The translations under genes and the position numbers were made by a program. The notes beneath the pieces are model-generated. The model did not search any database. It saw only the letters and a program-made list of their open reading frames with translations, and was not told the origin of the DNA. This document shows positions 18,320 to 28,342 of a stretch of 64,000 nt of DNA, one piece after another (within the stretch, counting starts at the first letter, position 1; each line of letters begins with the position of its first letter). The stretch covers positions 4,957,501 to 5,021,500 of the forward strand of contig NZ_CP039727.1 in NCBI RefSeq assembly GCF_005154805.1, in the 5' to 3' direction. The DNA is from Bacillus sp. S3 (GTDB lineage Bacteria; Bacillota; Bacilli; Bacillales; Cytobacillaceae).

Positions 18320-18427
18320 CGTACTTCCAATTATGGATTATTCCATATCCAGTCAAGGGTATCAAAGGAAAAACCGCCTTTGACACCCTTGACTGGATAT
18401 GGAGATTGAAACCCATGGAAGTAACGC
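18320..18427 (+). other. Long hairpin inside the IS, after the transposase
   Basis: At 18343-18402 a near-perfect stem of ~26 bp (CCATATCCAGTCAAGGGT… pairing with its complement) closes on an A-rich loop. Flanking TACTTCCA..TGG/CCATGGAAGTA extend it imperfectly. It could stop read-through transcription or act as a structured RNA of the element. It has no T run, so it is not a classic terminator. Confidence 0.6.
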
Positions 18428-18532
18428 TCGAAAAATGTTAAGGGGATAAGTGGCTGATCATATATATTTGACATAACAAAATTTGGTTAAAAACATTGTT
18501 TAGCAAATTTACACAAAATCAAGGACTTGACT

Positions 18533-18841
18533 GTTTATCGAGTCAATAGGCGGAATTTCTCCTTCTATTTAAGCCATTTTTAATAATAATTACCAATTAA
18601 GCGGAATTTCTCCTTCTATTAATCAGATAGGGTGCATAACCTGTTCTCCCATCCGATAAGTGCGGACCCCTCTAGACAATAGATGCGTGAAGTAGCAAAT
18701 AAAATGGGTACTCAAAACGGCATTACAAATGCCAGAAGTTTTGACCCTCTCTTTTAAATCTACAATACTCATTGTCCATCATAATAATTGTGTCAATTGC
18801 TTTGTCAAAGTGAAAGAAATTCCGCAGAAACCTTGATAAAT
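18533..18841. other. Intergenic region right of the IS
   Basis: Holds the right target duplication, two near-identical units GGCGGAATTTCTCCTTCTAT and AAGCGGAATTTCTCCTTCTA about 55 bases apart, and an uncharacterised stretch at 18660-18780 with a GGCATT/AATGCC palindrome. No gene seen. Confidence 0.45.
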
Positions 18842-18872
18842 AAAGAAAAAGACGTATGCCAACTCATACGTC
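18842..18872 (-). terminator. Terminator of the NAGPA-domain gene
   Basis: Perfect GACGTATG/CATACGTC stem followed on the minus strand by TTTTTCTTT. Confidence 0.8.
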
Positions 18873-18885
18873 AATTCCAAATTCC

Positions 18886-20502
18886 TTATTTTGGAATAAC
18901 AAGCAAAGCATCGCCTGTTGGTCGTTCTTGACCATCTGAAGGGTGCCCGCGCAGGCCGTCTGGGCCAACAAAAGTAGAGGAGCCGCCGCCATCAAGATTT
19001 ACAGCATCCGAAACACCGAGGCTTTTCATCAATTCCACTTCTTCTTTAAAGTTGAGTCCGGCCGCAACACCCGGAAGCCGTCCGTCGGCCACCACAATGA
19101 TAATCTTACCATCTGGAGTTTTTCCAGCAATGGTTCTAGGGTGACGGCGTACGCCAAAGTCATAGTAGAACGTGCTTTCGGACCAATTGAAGCCCTCAGC
19201 GGTTGCGTCAACAATCGGTTTCCCATCCTTGAGCAGGATCGGACCACCGCTTACAATACTCGTATGCTTGTTAATTTGAAGCGGCTTCCCATCAGCTGTT
19301 TTTACTTCTTGGTCAATTTTCAGCTTTAAGCCAACCTTTGCGTGGTCGCGCAGCCAATCAGCGCCTTTGCCAATACCCTGGAGAATGATACCTTCCTCTG
19401 GAATCGTTCCGCCACGCTCTTCGGCTAACGAAATTACTTTACCATTCTTGTCAAGATTCACCTGCACACCCATTCCAGCATCTGCACGTTGACCGAAATC
19501 CTTTGTAAAATAGATGATTTCATCTGAATCGGTACATAAAAAATCATGTTTTGGCTGATTGGTAGGCGTATCATTCACACCACCACAGTTTAAAATAAGT
19601 CCTGGTTTGCGATTGACTCCATCAATGACCTCCGCAGATCCGTCAGATGAATGAACAGATATCTCTGTCGACAATTTTTCAATCTTAGCTCCTTGTCCAT
19701 TAAGATTGGATAATACAAAGCTGCCAGTATTGTTTACTGCCTCACTAACAAGACGTCCGTTAATCATGGAAAGTCCGGCGACATCACCTGTTGTACCATT
19801 ACTATCCTTCGTGACAAAATAGCTGGCATTTGTACCAATTAGTGCGCCCGTACGCTTGACAATGGATGATACCGTTTCACTGCCTGTCCCATCTGGTGTC
19901 GCAAGGGCAACTTGAAGTTCTCCGCGATATTGCTTCGGATCAATGGTCAAAATTCTTACTTCCCATGGCCCTGTGGTAGCGCCTCCGTCTTCTCCGCTAT
20001 ACTGTACGGATCCGCCAAGCTTTGAGCCATTCACAACAATATTTGCTTCTTTAATCTTATTCACCATCTTCGTTGCTGAATCCTTATCATTAAACATGCC
20101 TACACGAACTCGGTAACCCAATGGACCCTCAGCTGGATCATCAGGTGCGCGTTCGGTCAGAGTCTCCATACGTGCATCCAAGCCTGCCTGCTTTAGGAGA
20201 TCTGTCATTTTGACCGCCGTATCCCTGTCCTTTACGGAGGCTACCGTTACAGTAAAAAACGCATTGCTATCCGCGAATCCACGGGTAACGGAAGTGATGG
20301 TTACTCCCTTAGCCGGATGCTCAACCGTCCGATGCTCAGGTAATGCAGCATCTCCAAGAGGGAGATAGTCCTTCACAATGCCCTGCTTCTTATTGGGTTG
20401 TGCAGCAGATGAATCTGTTTCAAAAGCAGCGGTTGAACCAACAACGAAAGTTGCTAACGCTGCAACGGCAAAGGCTTTACGCCATTTTCTCTTGCTTTCC
20501 AT
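18886..20502 (-). CDS. Exported SPOR-repeat/phosphodiester glycosidase protein
   Basis: 538 residues. An N-terminal signal peptide (basic start, hydrophobic VAALATFVVGSTAAF) precedes SPOR-like repeats (about 60-165; FFTVTVASVKDRDTAVKM, YRVRVGMFNDKDSATKMV), which in other proteins bind denuded peptidoglycan. The C-terminal ~330 residues are a NAGPA-type phosphodiester glycosidase domain with GVRRHPRTIAGKT and DAVNLDGGGSSTFV. Such enzymes remove sugar phosphodiesters and occur with exopolysaccharide or wall metabolism. It stands alone with its own terminator. A wall-associated role is inference. Confidence 0.85.
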   Translation of the reverse strand: MESKRKWRKAFAVAALATFVVGSTAAFETDSSAAQPNKKQGIVKDYLPLGDAALPEHRTVEHPAKGVTITSVTRGFADSNAFFTVTVASVKDRDTAVKMTDLLKQAGLDARMETLTERAPDDPAEGPLGYRVRVGMFNDKDSATKMVNKIKEANIVVNGSKLGGSVQYSGEDGGATTGPWEVRILTIDPKQYRGELQVALATPDGTGSETVSSIVKRTGALIGTNASYFVTKDSNGTTGDVAGLSMINGRLVSEAVNNTGSFVLSNLNGQGAKIEKLSTEISVHSSDGSAEVIDGVNRKPGLILNCGGVNDTPTNQPKHDFLCTDSDEIIYFTKDFGQRADAGMGVQVNLDKNGKVISLAEERGGTIPEEGIILQGIGKGADWLRDHAKVGLKLKIDQEVKTADGKPLQINKHTSIVSGGPILLKDGKPIVDATAEGFNWSESTFYYDFGVRRHPRTIAGKTPDGKIIIVVADGRLPGVAAGLNFKEEVELMKSLGVSDAVNLDGGGSSTFVGPDGLRGHPSDGQERPTGDALLVIPK

Positions 20503-20640
20503 TTTTCCACCTCATTTGATTTTCCTATTAAAAAAATAATAGCTTAAGAATGTAAAGGGTACGTCAAATAATTGTAAGAGTTTTTTGAAGATTCAAAGAC
20601 AAACAAAATTCTAAGGTCCATATCGACTTTTATAAAGGAC

Positions 20641-20770
20641 ATCAAAAATGCCTCCAAAAATGAATTTAGGAGGCGATTTTTACGTTTTTAGATAGATTCT
20701 TAATGAATTGCGGCGAAGGCAAATTTTTCTCCTTTAAGCGACACCCATTCGACTTAATTCCTTATATGCT
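20641..20770 (+). repeat. Hairpin repeat, copy 2
   Basis: Stem GCCTCC/GGAGGC with the same loop position, T-rich follow-on and ~90-base tail as 7153-7287. It runs directly into the 330-bp repeat copy A. Confidence 0.6.
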
Positions 20771-21050
20771 ATACTATTCAAACATTTGATTGAAACAGCA
20801 TTAAAGTATGGATCTATAAGGATTCTCTTAGCAAATTTGAAAAGAAAATTGTCAAGATTCACAAGTGAAATTTAGAGATAATCTCCCATAAAATTGCACA
20901 TTTTAACTGGTTTCACGTGATCATACATGATTCTATCTATTCCCCCTAATTCCGCTATTACTTAAACATTTGATTGAAATGGACCTTATCCCGCTCCAAC
21001 CTTGAACTTTCCCTTCCAACATCCTAAAAATAATGGCGAAATCTGCATCC
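20748..21050 (+). repeat. AAACATTTGATTGAAA repeat, copy A
   Basis: Unit begins ATTCGACTTAATTCC, has a -10-like TATACT, then CAAACATTTGATTGAAACAG, a middle with TGGTTTCACGTGA and ACATGATTCTATCTATTCC, a second AAACATTTGATTGAAA, and ends AATGGCGAAATCTGC. Copies B, C and D share the same order of blocks. Confidence 0.75.
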
Positions 21051-21606
21051 AAATGGCTACTTGGTAAAATAAACTTCTGATAACTAAATATCAATTCTGA
21101 CCCTGAAATTCACAAGTGCTTATGTTAAGAACCATCTCTTCCCCTAGTGAGTAGCGAAGCCGAATCACTTTTCACTCGTTATTACCAAACTACCTTTCGG
21201 CAAGCTTCGCACCCAAAAAATCACTAAACCCGCTCTTTAACAATAAAAGCAGCAAATCCAATCAAACGTTTGATTAACAAAAAATTTACTAACTAATCGT
21301 TTGATTAAATGCGGCCAAAACCCTTATGTTAAACACACTCTGGCCAGTTTGTCAGAAAAATCCCTGTCGGTGATAGGTCTCCATTTTCGATAATTGTCTT
21401 CAATATTAACTTATAAGAACTATTAATCTACAAAAATTGGCACATTTTGATACTAAACAAACGATTGATTAAAACTGCCCCAACCACAGACAAATAGAGA
21501 GTTTCTATTATAAAATACATCGAAATATGTCACCCCGATACACGACGACATTTCTTCTAACTCATCACCCCAAATTCGATTGTCCGCCACCTTGGTCTAT
21601 ATTACT

Positions 21607-21732
21607 TCACATTTTCTTCTTTGTGTTCTTTCTGTTTTCTTTCGGTTTTCTCATTACCGCCAATAATGCTATAACAAAACAAATCATTAGAATGATATTT
21701 AAGCCCCAACCGAAACTATCAATAAACTGCAT
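21607..21732 (-). CDS. Small single-helix membrane protein
   Basis: 41 codons, too short for usual gene lists. The ATG follows AGGGGGATGGGGA. The peptide starts MQFIDSFGWGLN, has one hydrophobic helix IILMICFVIALLAVM and ends in a Lys-rich tail KPKENRKNTKKKM. The layout is typical of Bacillus small membrane peptides. No function is recognised. The longer opposite-strand frame lacks a ribosome site and is taken as its shadow. Confidence 0.5.
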   Translation of the reverse strand: MQFIDSFGWGLNIILMICFVIALLAVMRKPKENRKNTKKKM

Positions 21733-21969
21733 TCCCCATCCCCCTCAGATATGTTTTGATCACTTTAGCATGATTGATGCGCTAGTTGGTGGTTTTCCAC
21801 AAAAGAAGATAAAACGTTACAATTTTTTCTATCAAGATCCGTTTGCTTTCATTTCCATAATAAAACACCACCCTTCCCCTATTACAAAATGTAGAGAAAG
21901 GACGTAAGTGGGGGCTGACCCCACAGCTTTCCCCCTCTTTGAAACTTTTCCCAAGTCTAGTAAACTCTA

Positions 21970-22020
21970 TTGTTCGAAAAAATTCATAGGTCTATAATTC
22001 ATTTATCGATAGCGCTTTCT
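21970..22020 (+). promoter_or_regulatory. Sigma-A promoter with cre site for the maltose PTS operon
   Basis: -35 TTGTTC (21970-21975), 17-bp spacer and -10 TATAAT (21993-21998). A cre-like site at 22007-22020 (reverse AGAAAGCGCTATCG, 12 of 14 matches) overlaps the expected transcript start. CcpA bound there would block initiation, so catabolite repression is expected. Confidence 0.75.
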
Positions 22021-22049
22021 ATTAAATTGATCAGAGGAGTGAGTAAGAC

Positions 22050-23633
22050 ATGATGCAAAAATTACAGCGATTTGGCGGCGCTATGTTTATTCCAGTTCTA
22101 ATTATGCCTGCCATGGGATTGTTGCTGGGGCTTGCCAATACATTAATTAATCCCGAAATTGTTGGAGAGATCGCTAAAGAAGGTTCTCTTTGGTATATCT
22201 TTTGGAAGCTAGTGTTTGATGGAAGTTATGTTATTTTTCAAAACATACCACTGCTATTCGTAATCGGCCTGCCTATCGGTCTTGCGAAAGTGGCAAAAAG
22301 TAGAGCTGCTTTAGAATCATTTGTTATTTATATGTTTTTCAATATGTTTATTAATTCCTTATTAACAAATGGTGGTTCCTATTTCGGGGTTGATTTTACT
22401 CAAGAAGTAGGGGGAACTAGTGGACTTGCTTCTATTGGTGGTGTAAAAACACTTGACACGAGCATGATTGGTGCACTTTTTGTAGCAGGGATTGTCATTT
22501 GGATTCACAACCGTTATTACGATAAAAAATTACCAGAAGTACTGGCAATCTTCCAAGGTAGTGCACTTATCACCGTTATTGGTTTCTTTGTTATGATTCC
22601 AGTTGCTTTATTAACGGTACTTGTTTGGCCGGTTGTTCAAGAATGGATTGGTTCTTTACAAGGTTTCATGAAAACTTCCGGTGTCCTTGGAGTTGGTCTG
22701 TATAACTTCTTAGAAAGAGTTTTAATTCCAACTGGTCTACATCACTTTGTGTGGCAACCATTCGTTTATGGACCTGCTTTTGCAAATGAGGGGCTCCTCA
22801 CTAGTTGGTTTACAAATCTAGGTGATATCGCTGCTTCTTCCGAGTCAATGACGACTCTATTCCCAGGTGGCGGATTCATGATGTTCGGGAATACAAAAGT
22901 ATTTGGATCATTAGGTATTGCAATTGCTATTATTCTAGCAAGTAAGCCAGAAAAACGTAAAAAGACAATTGGTCTTATTTTACCAGTTGCAATAACTGCA
23001 GTATTAACTGGTATTACAGAGCCACTTGAATTTACATTCTTATTTATTGCACCAGTCTTATTTGCGATTCATGCTGTGCTTGCTGGCATTATGACAGCAA
23101 CCATGTATGCGCTTGGGATTTCGGGTAACTTCTATAATGGTTTAATTGACTTTTCTATTACATGGGCAAGCACTTGGCCAAATCACTGGTCAACCTGGTT
23201 AGTACAAATCGGGGTTGGTCTAGTATTTACCTTAATCTACGTCATATTATTCCGATATTTAATCGTTAAATATAATTTCTTAACCCCGGGCCGTGAAGCA
23301 GATTCTGAAGAAGGTAAGCTATTTACTAAAGCAGATTACCGTGAAAAGAAAAATGGCGGGAATGAATCTAGTAAAAAAGAAGGCAGCGGTTCTTTTGATG
23401 AACAAGCTGCGAACCTCTTAGCTGACCTAGGCGGGGCAGAAAATATTGAAGAACTTACAAACTGTGCTACCCGTCTTCGGTTAACTGTGAAAGATCCTGA
23501 AAAGGTAAAAAGTGATCAAGTATTCCGTTCTCATGGGGCACATGGTTTAGTTAGAAATAAAAAAGCTGTTCAAGTGATTGTCGGATTATCAGTTGGAAAC
23601 GTTCGCGATAAAATAGATGAGCTCATGAAATAA
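22050..23633 (+). CDS. malP: PTS alpha-glucoside EIICB (maltose type)
   Basis: 527 residues. The EIIC membrane domain (1-430) begins MMQKLQRFGGAMFIPVLIMP and contains GITEPLEFTFLFIAPVLF, the glucose-superfamily motif. A linker precedes EIIB (about 455-527) with the phospho-Cys in LTNCATRLRL. It closely resembles B. subtilis MalP (GlvC), which takes up maltose as maltose 6-phosphate. It has no fused EIIA; a separate EIIA gene closes the operon. AGAGGAG precedes the start. Confidence 0.88.
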   Translation: MMQKLQRFGGAMFIPVLIMPAMGLLLGLANTLINPEIVGEIAKEGSLWYIFWKLVFDGSYVIFQNIPLLFVIGLPIGLAKVAKSRAALESFVIYMFFNMFINSLLTNGGSYFGVDFTQEVGGTSGLASIGGVKTLDTSMIGALFVAGIVIWIHNRYYDKKLPEVLAIFQGSALITVIGFFVMIPVALLTVLVWPVVQEWIGSLQGFMKTSGVLGVGLYNFLERVLIPTGLHHFVWQPFVYGPAFANEGLLTSWFTNLGDIAASSESMTTLFPGGGFMMFGNTKVFGSLGIAIAIILASKPEKRKKTIGLILPVAITAVLTGITEPLEFTFLFIAPVLFAIHAVLAGIMTATMYALGISGNFYNGLIDFSITWASTWPNHWSTWLVQIGVGLVFTLIYVILFRYLIVKYNFLTPGREADSEEGKLFTKADYREKKNGGNESSKKEGSGSFDEQAANLLADLGGAENIEELTNCATRLRLTVKDPEKVKSDQVFRSHGAHGLVRNKKAVQVIVGLSVGNVRDKIDELMK

Positions 23634-23716
23634 TTCCTCTTTTGAAAAGGTTTTCTACCAGTCGGTGAAACTTTTCCCAAGAGTCTTCCAAACTATTATC
23701 AAAGAAATAACAATGA

Positions 23717-25096
<1,380 letters not shown>

Positions 25097-25112
25097 TCAT
25101 AACTGACTTGGT

Positions 25113-25152
25113 AAACTAGATGAGGAGAGAATTTTTTCTTCTTATCTAGTTT
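25113..25152 (+). terminator. Intra-operon hairpin before the RpiR gene
   Basis: AAACTAGATgAgGAgA..TcTTCtTATCTAGTTT forms a stem between malA and the regulator gene. It may attenuate transcription or protect the malP-malA message; its T run is inside the stem, so termination is uncertain. Confidence 0.4.
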
Positions 25153-25175
25153 TCTAGCACCAGGAGGTTCCTTAA

Positions 25176-25955
25176 TTGAAGATTGAAGAAATCATTAATA
25201 AAAATTACAAACACTTTAGTGATATTGATGAGAATATTGCTAAATATGTTCTTGACCACAAGGATACGATTGGTCGCATGGGAATCAATGAAGTTGCACA
25301 AAACAGTTTTACATCAAAATCTTCTGTCTTGCGTTTTTCTCAAAAATTAGGCTTTAGTGGTTTTAGTGAATTTAAGAATTATATTAAGCGAGAAGCAGCA
25401 AGAAAGATGGATTACCAAGAACCACATGAATTATTTGATCAAGTCATTACAGATATAGAAAAAACCGTAGAGTATTTGAAAAATGTCGATCTACACTCTA
25501 TTTATGAAGCTTTAGATGAATGTAAAGACATCTATATTTTGTCAACAGGCGTTGCACAAGTAAACCAAGCGAATGAATTACAGCGGCTCTTTATGATGAG
25601 TGGTCGTTCTGTGCACATTCTGCCAGGTTCTATATACTCTTCCGAATATAGAAGGATTATCGAAAATGTTACAGAGGAAGATCTAATTTTCGTATTATCC
25701 CTCTCAGGTGAAAACCCAACTTTGGATGGTGTGTTGGACATTCCAAAAGTAAAAGGCGCTAAGACTATATCACTTACAAATTTTAAAAGTAATTCGTTAG
25801 CCGGAAAAGCTGATTTTAAATTATACGCCTCTAGCACACTAAACCCAGCACCGCAAAACTGGTGGACCCAGTCTGTTTCTTCCTTTTTTGTGGTGTTAGA
25901 AGCATTACTATTCGGATACATGGATTATAGGAGTAGAAAAGATATCGAAGGGTAG
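25176..25955 (+). CDS. glvR: RpiR-family regulator of maltose genes
   Basis: 259 residues from a TTG with CAGGAGG upstream. The N-terminal HTH (about 1-77) contains GINEVAQNSFTSKSSVLRFS and FSEFKNYIKREAARK; the SIS sugar-isomerase domain follows (about 100-245; IYILSTGVAQVNQANELQRL, FVLSLSGENPT). By position between malA and a PTS gene it matches B. subtilis GlvR (MalR), the maltose activator. SIS domains usually bind a phosphosugar. Confidence 0.82.
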   Translation: MKIEEIINKNYKHFSDIDENIAKYVLDHKDTIGRMGINEVAQNSFTSKSSVLRFSQKLGFSGFSEFKNYIKREAARKMDYQEPHELFDQVITDIEKTVEYLKNVDLHSIYEALDECKDIYILSTGVAQVNQANELQRLFMMSGRSVHILPGSIYSSEYRRIIENVTEEDLIFVLSLSGENPTLDGVLDIPKVKGAKTISLTNFKSNSLAGKADFKLYASSTLNPAPQNWWTQSVSSFFVVLEALLFGYMDYRSRKDIEG

Positions 25956-25962
25956 GCTTTGT

Positions 25963-26448
25963 ATGTTATTTAAAAAAAATAAAAAGTCTGAGAACATTGC
26001 GATTCAAAGCCCATTGAACGCAGAAGTGATTAAATTAGAAAGTGTACCAGATCCTGTTTTCTCGCAAAAAATGATGGGAGAAGGAATCGGTTTTATCCCA
26101 ACAAACGGAGAAATATACTCTCCAATCAGCGGAAAAGTAACACAAGTATTCCCAACAAAGCATGCGATCGGATTAATGACGGAGGACGGTGTAGAATTAC
26201 TCTTACACCTTGGCCTAGAAACTGTCGAATTAAATGGGGAAGGTTTTGACATACTAATTGAGTCAGGCGACAGGGTTCAAGCACAAGACCGAATAGGTTC
26301 ATTTGATTTAACGTTTATCGAGGAAAAAGGAAAAGAAATTATCTCTGTACTCGTCTTCCCTAATCTAAAGGAAAAAGGAAAAGAGCTGACCTTGTCTAAA
26401 ACAGGAGAAGTAAAAGTTGGAACTGAAATAGCAAATTTACATAAATGA
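25963..26448 (+). CDS. PTS glucose-type EIIA protein
   Basis: 161 residues, a stand-alone EIIA of the glucose family. It has the two active-site His residues, H67 in FPTKHAIGLM and H82 (the phospho-His) in ELLLHLGLETVEL. It supplies phosphate to the MalP-like EIICB, which lacks this domain. It lies 7 bases after the regulator gene and is the last gene of the operon. B. subtilis relies on EIIA domains from elsewhere for MalP; here a dedicated one is present. Confidence 0.88.
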   Translation: MLFKKNKKSENIAIQSPLNAEVIKLESVPDPVFSQKMMGEGIGFIPTNGEIYSPISGKVTQVFPTKHAIGLMTEDGVELLLHLGLETVELNGEGFDILIESGDRVQAQDRIGSFDLTFIEEKGKEIISVLVFPNLKEKGKELTLSKTGEVKVGTEIANLHK

Positions 26449-26469
26449 TTAGAAAAAGCACAAGGAAAG

Positions 26470-26560
26470 TAGTACTGCACCCCAAAAGATAGATCGAAAA
26501 TCTACCTTTTGGGGTGTATTTTGATGGCTAAATATAGTGAACAATTCAGCCATCTTTATC
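26470..26560 (+). mobile_element. Probable left-end remnant of an IS3/IS150-type element
   Basis: Starts TACTGCACCCCAAAAGATAG, like IS150-group ends. It has a CACCCCAAAAG/CTTTTGGGGTG hairpin (26478-26516), then ATG opening MAKYSEQF as in many IS3 OrfA proteins. The frame then loses similarity and stops within ~55 codons inside a dispersed repeat. No right end is seen. The hairpin may now serve as terminator of the maltose operon. Confidence 0.4.
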
Positions 26561-26663
26561 CGAGTGCCTCGGTTCGTAAAAATGATCCTTCGCATCAGGA
26601 AACCAAATGCTGTTATTTCTCGACAACAGAACTGGCACCTCCTTTCTTTTTCAAACCATCACA

Positions 26664-26704
26664 CTTTACCGCATTAAACTTTAGCTGAGCGGGGGTCTGA
26701 CACC
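26664..26704 (+). repeat. Short dispersed repeat, copy 2
   Basis: CACTTTACCGCATTAAACTT, then GCGGGGGTCTGACACC. This copy has a changed palindrome (GACACC for GACCCC). Confidence 0.75.
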
Positions 26705-26709
26705 AAAAT

Positions 26710-27041
26710 TGAATCGCTATTTTCATGAACCGACGACATTCTTTCGACCAATTTCCGTATCTACTTTATTATGCAAACATTTGATTGAAACAGCAGCTAA
26801 ATGGCAATCCATTAGGATTTCCCTGCGAAATTGAAAAGAAAGTTGTCGAGAATTGCCAGGGAAATTTACAGATCAACCCCTTAAATTTACATGATTTAAC
26901 TGGTTTCACGTAAACTTACATGATTCTCTCTATTCCCCGATATTCCACCATCAATTAATTGTTTGGTTGAAAGTGGACTAAGTGTGCTTCAATTCAGGAC
27001 TCCCCCATGTAAATGGATAAAAATAATGCGGAAATCTGCCG
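26710..27041 (+). repeat. AAACATTTGATTGAAA repeat, copy B
   Basis: Same block order as copy A: GACGACATTCTTTCGACC, CAAACATTTGATTGAAACAG, GTTGTCGAGAATTGCC, TGGTTTCACGTAA, a degenerate second motif AATTGTTTGGTTGAAA, then AATGCGGAAATCTGCC. Confidence 0.75.
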
Positions 27042-27190
27042 GAAATTGACTTTCCCCTAATTGGTCATGAAGCATTAAACGTGGGGATCAAAGGGATAAT
27101 AACTGTGCGATTCTTCCAGGAGATATAATTAGGCTTTACGGTCAAAATTATCATAAAAAATAGACGACCTCCGAATTCCCTAGTATCTCG

Positions 27191-27230
27191 CTTTACCGCA
27201 GTACACTTTAGCTGAGTGGGGTCTGACCCC
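27191..27230 (+). repeat. Short dispersed repeat, copy 3
   Basis: CTTTACCGCAGTACACTTTA, then GTGGGGTCTGACCCC. Slightly diverged from the other copies. Confidence 0.7.
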
Positions 27231-27252
27231 AAATTGCACGATTAAATAATCA

Positions 27253-27278
27253 GGACGAGGTGACTGCCACCTCGTCCT
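27253..27278 (-). terminator. Terminator of the BMP transporter operon
   Basis: Perfect GGACGAGGTG/CACCTCGTCC stem just after the last gene; a modest T-rich stretch follows on the minus strand. Confidence 0.65.
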
Positions 27279-27292
27279 TTTAATAATAAAAT

Positions 27293-28342
27293 TCACTTCT
27301 TGCTCTTCGATAAAAACGGGACTTTTTTAATTGTTATGAGCATGATGATTACGCCCAGCAATATATTTACCATTGCTTTTGGGACATCACCTACCATTTC
27401 TAATGTGATCCCTCCGCTTTTCATTGCACCCATAAATAGTGCAGACAATGGTATAAATAATGGGTTATTGTTACTTAGCAACGAAACAACAATCCCATCA
27501 AAACCTAATCCATTTGAAAAGTTAATAATAAAACGGTGATGAATTCCAAGGATTTCTATAGCTCCCCCAAAACCTGCAATTGCGCCACTCACAGCCATTA
27601 CTAACATTTTTCCTCTCGGTACTTGAATTCCGGAAAAATTAGCAAATCTTTCATTATTTCCGATTATATTAATCTCGTACCCAGATGAAGTTTTAGTATT
27701 CCAATAATATACGATGATAATTAAAATTAAAGCAAAAAATATTCCTGTAGTTATATTACTTCCTGCCAAAAGTACGTTAAGCATGGCTTGGGAGGCAATT
27801 TCCTTTGATGCCCCACTTTCACCGGCAGTGCCTGGTTCATAAAATGGATACCTAATTAAGTATTCGGTAAATAATATGGCTACATAGTTTAGCATCAGCG
27901 TAGTAACAACTTCATTTGCTTTAAATTTTAATTTTAACCAACCTGCCAACATAGACCATGCCGCCCCGACAACTCCAGCTGCAATTATACATAAAGGAAT
28001 GAGGATTAATTTTGGTAGATCAATGAAGGTAAACCCTACCCATGCTGCTGCGAAAGCACCTAGGTATAATTGACCTTCAGCACCTACATTAAACATCCCA
28101 CCTCTGAATGCAACTGCAAAAGCGAGGCCAGTAAACATAAGGGGTAATGCCCATCTAATGGAATTTGCAATACTCCATTGATCACCAAAAGCCCCCGTAA
28201 AAAGTGTAGAATAGACCATCGCTACATCCTTACCTGTCAATAGAAGGACCACAGTGTTTATGAGGAATGCACCTAGGATAACAACCAGTATTAGATAAAT
28301 TTTTCTAATGTGTTTTTTGAAAAATTCATTAAAGGACATCAT
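27293..28342 (-). CDS. ABC permease, BMP/nucleoside-type, subunit 1
   Basis: 349 residues with about 8-9 hydrophobic helices and FAVAFRGGMFNVGAEGQLYLG, the signature of permeases paired with BMP-family binding proteins (NupP/YufP type). Its start overlaps the end of the ATPase gene by 14 bases, and AGGAGG sits inside the ATPase end. It is the last gene of the operon; with the permease at 33755-34654 it forms a heterodimeric channel. Confidence 0.88.
   Translation of the reverse strand: MMSFNEFFKKHIRKIYLILVVILGAFLINTVVLLLTGKDVAMVYSTLFTGAFGDQWSIANSIRWALPLMFTGLAFAVAFRGGMFNVGAEGQLYLGAFAAAWVGFTFIDLPKLILIPLCIIAAGVVGAAWSMLAGWLKLKFKANEVVTTLMLNYVAILFTEYLIRYPFYEPGTAGESGASKEIASQAMLNVLLAGSNITTGIFFALILIIIVYYWNTKTSSGYEINIIGNNERFANFSGIQVPRGKMLVMAVSGAIAGFGGAIEILGIHHRFIINFSNGLGFDGIVVSLLSNNNPLFIPLSALFMGAMKSGGITLEMVGDVPKAMVNILLGVIIMLITIKKVPFLSKSKK

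Larger units (their letters stand above)
17038..18532 (+). mobile_element. IS256-family insertion sequence, apparently intact
   Basis: 1495 bp. The left end GATTAAGTCC…TGTGTAAA (17038-17062) and right end (18508-18532, inverted AGTCAAGTCC…TGTGTAAA) form ~25-bp imperfect inverted repeats. The sequence GTTTATCG is present directly outside both ends (17030-17037 and 18533-18540), an 8-bp target duplication as expected for IS256. One full-length transposase gene lies inside. Intact ends, duplication and gene suggest a recent insertion. Confidence 0.92.
20503..21606. other. 1.1-kb non-coding region with dispersed repeats
   Basis: Carries hairpin repeat copy 2 (20641-20770), the 330-bp repeat copy A (20748-21050), and at 21250-21475 several further CAAACGTTTGATT-like motifs outside the repeat. 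No gene with a ribosome site was found. Confidence 0.55.

Noticed and set aside
21527..21907. 126-codon + strand ORF
   Set aside because: No ribosome site, odd composition, and it covers a better-supported small gene on the other strand.
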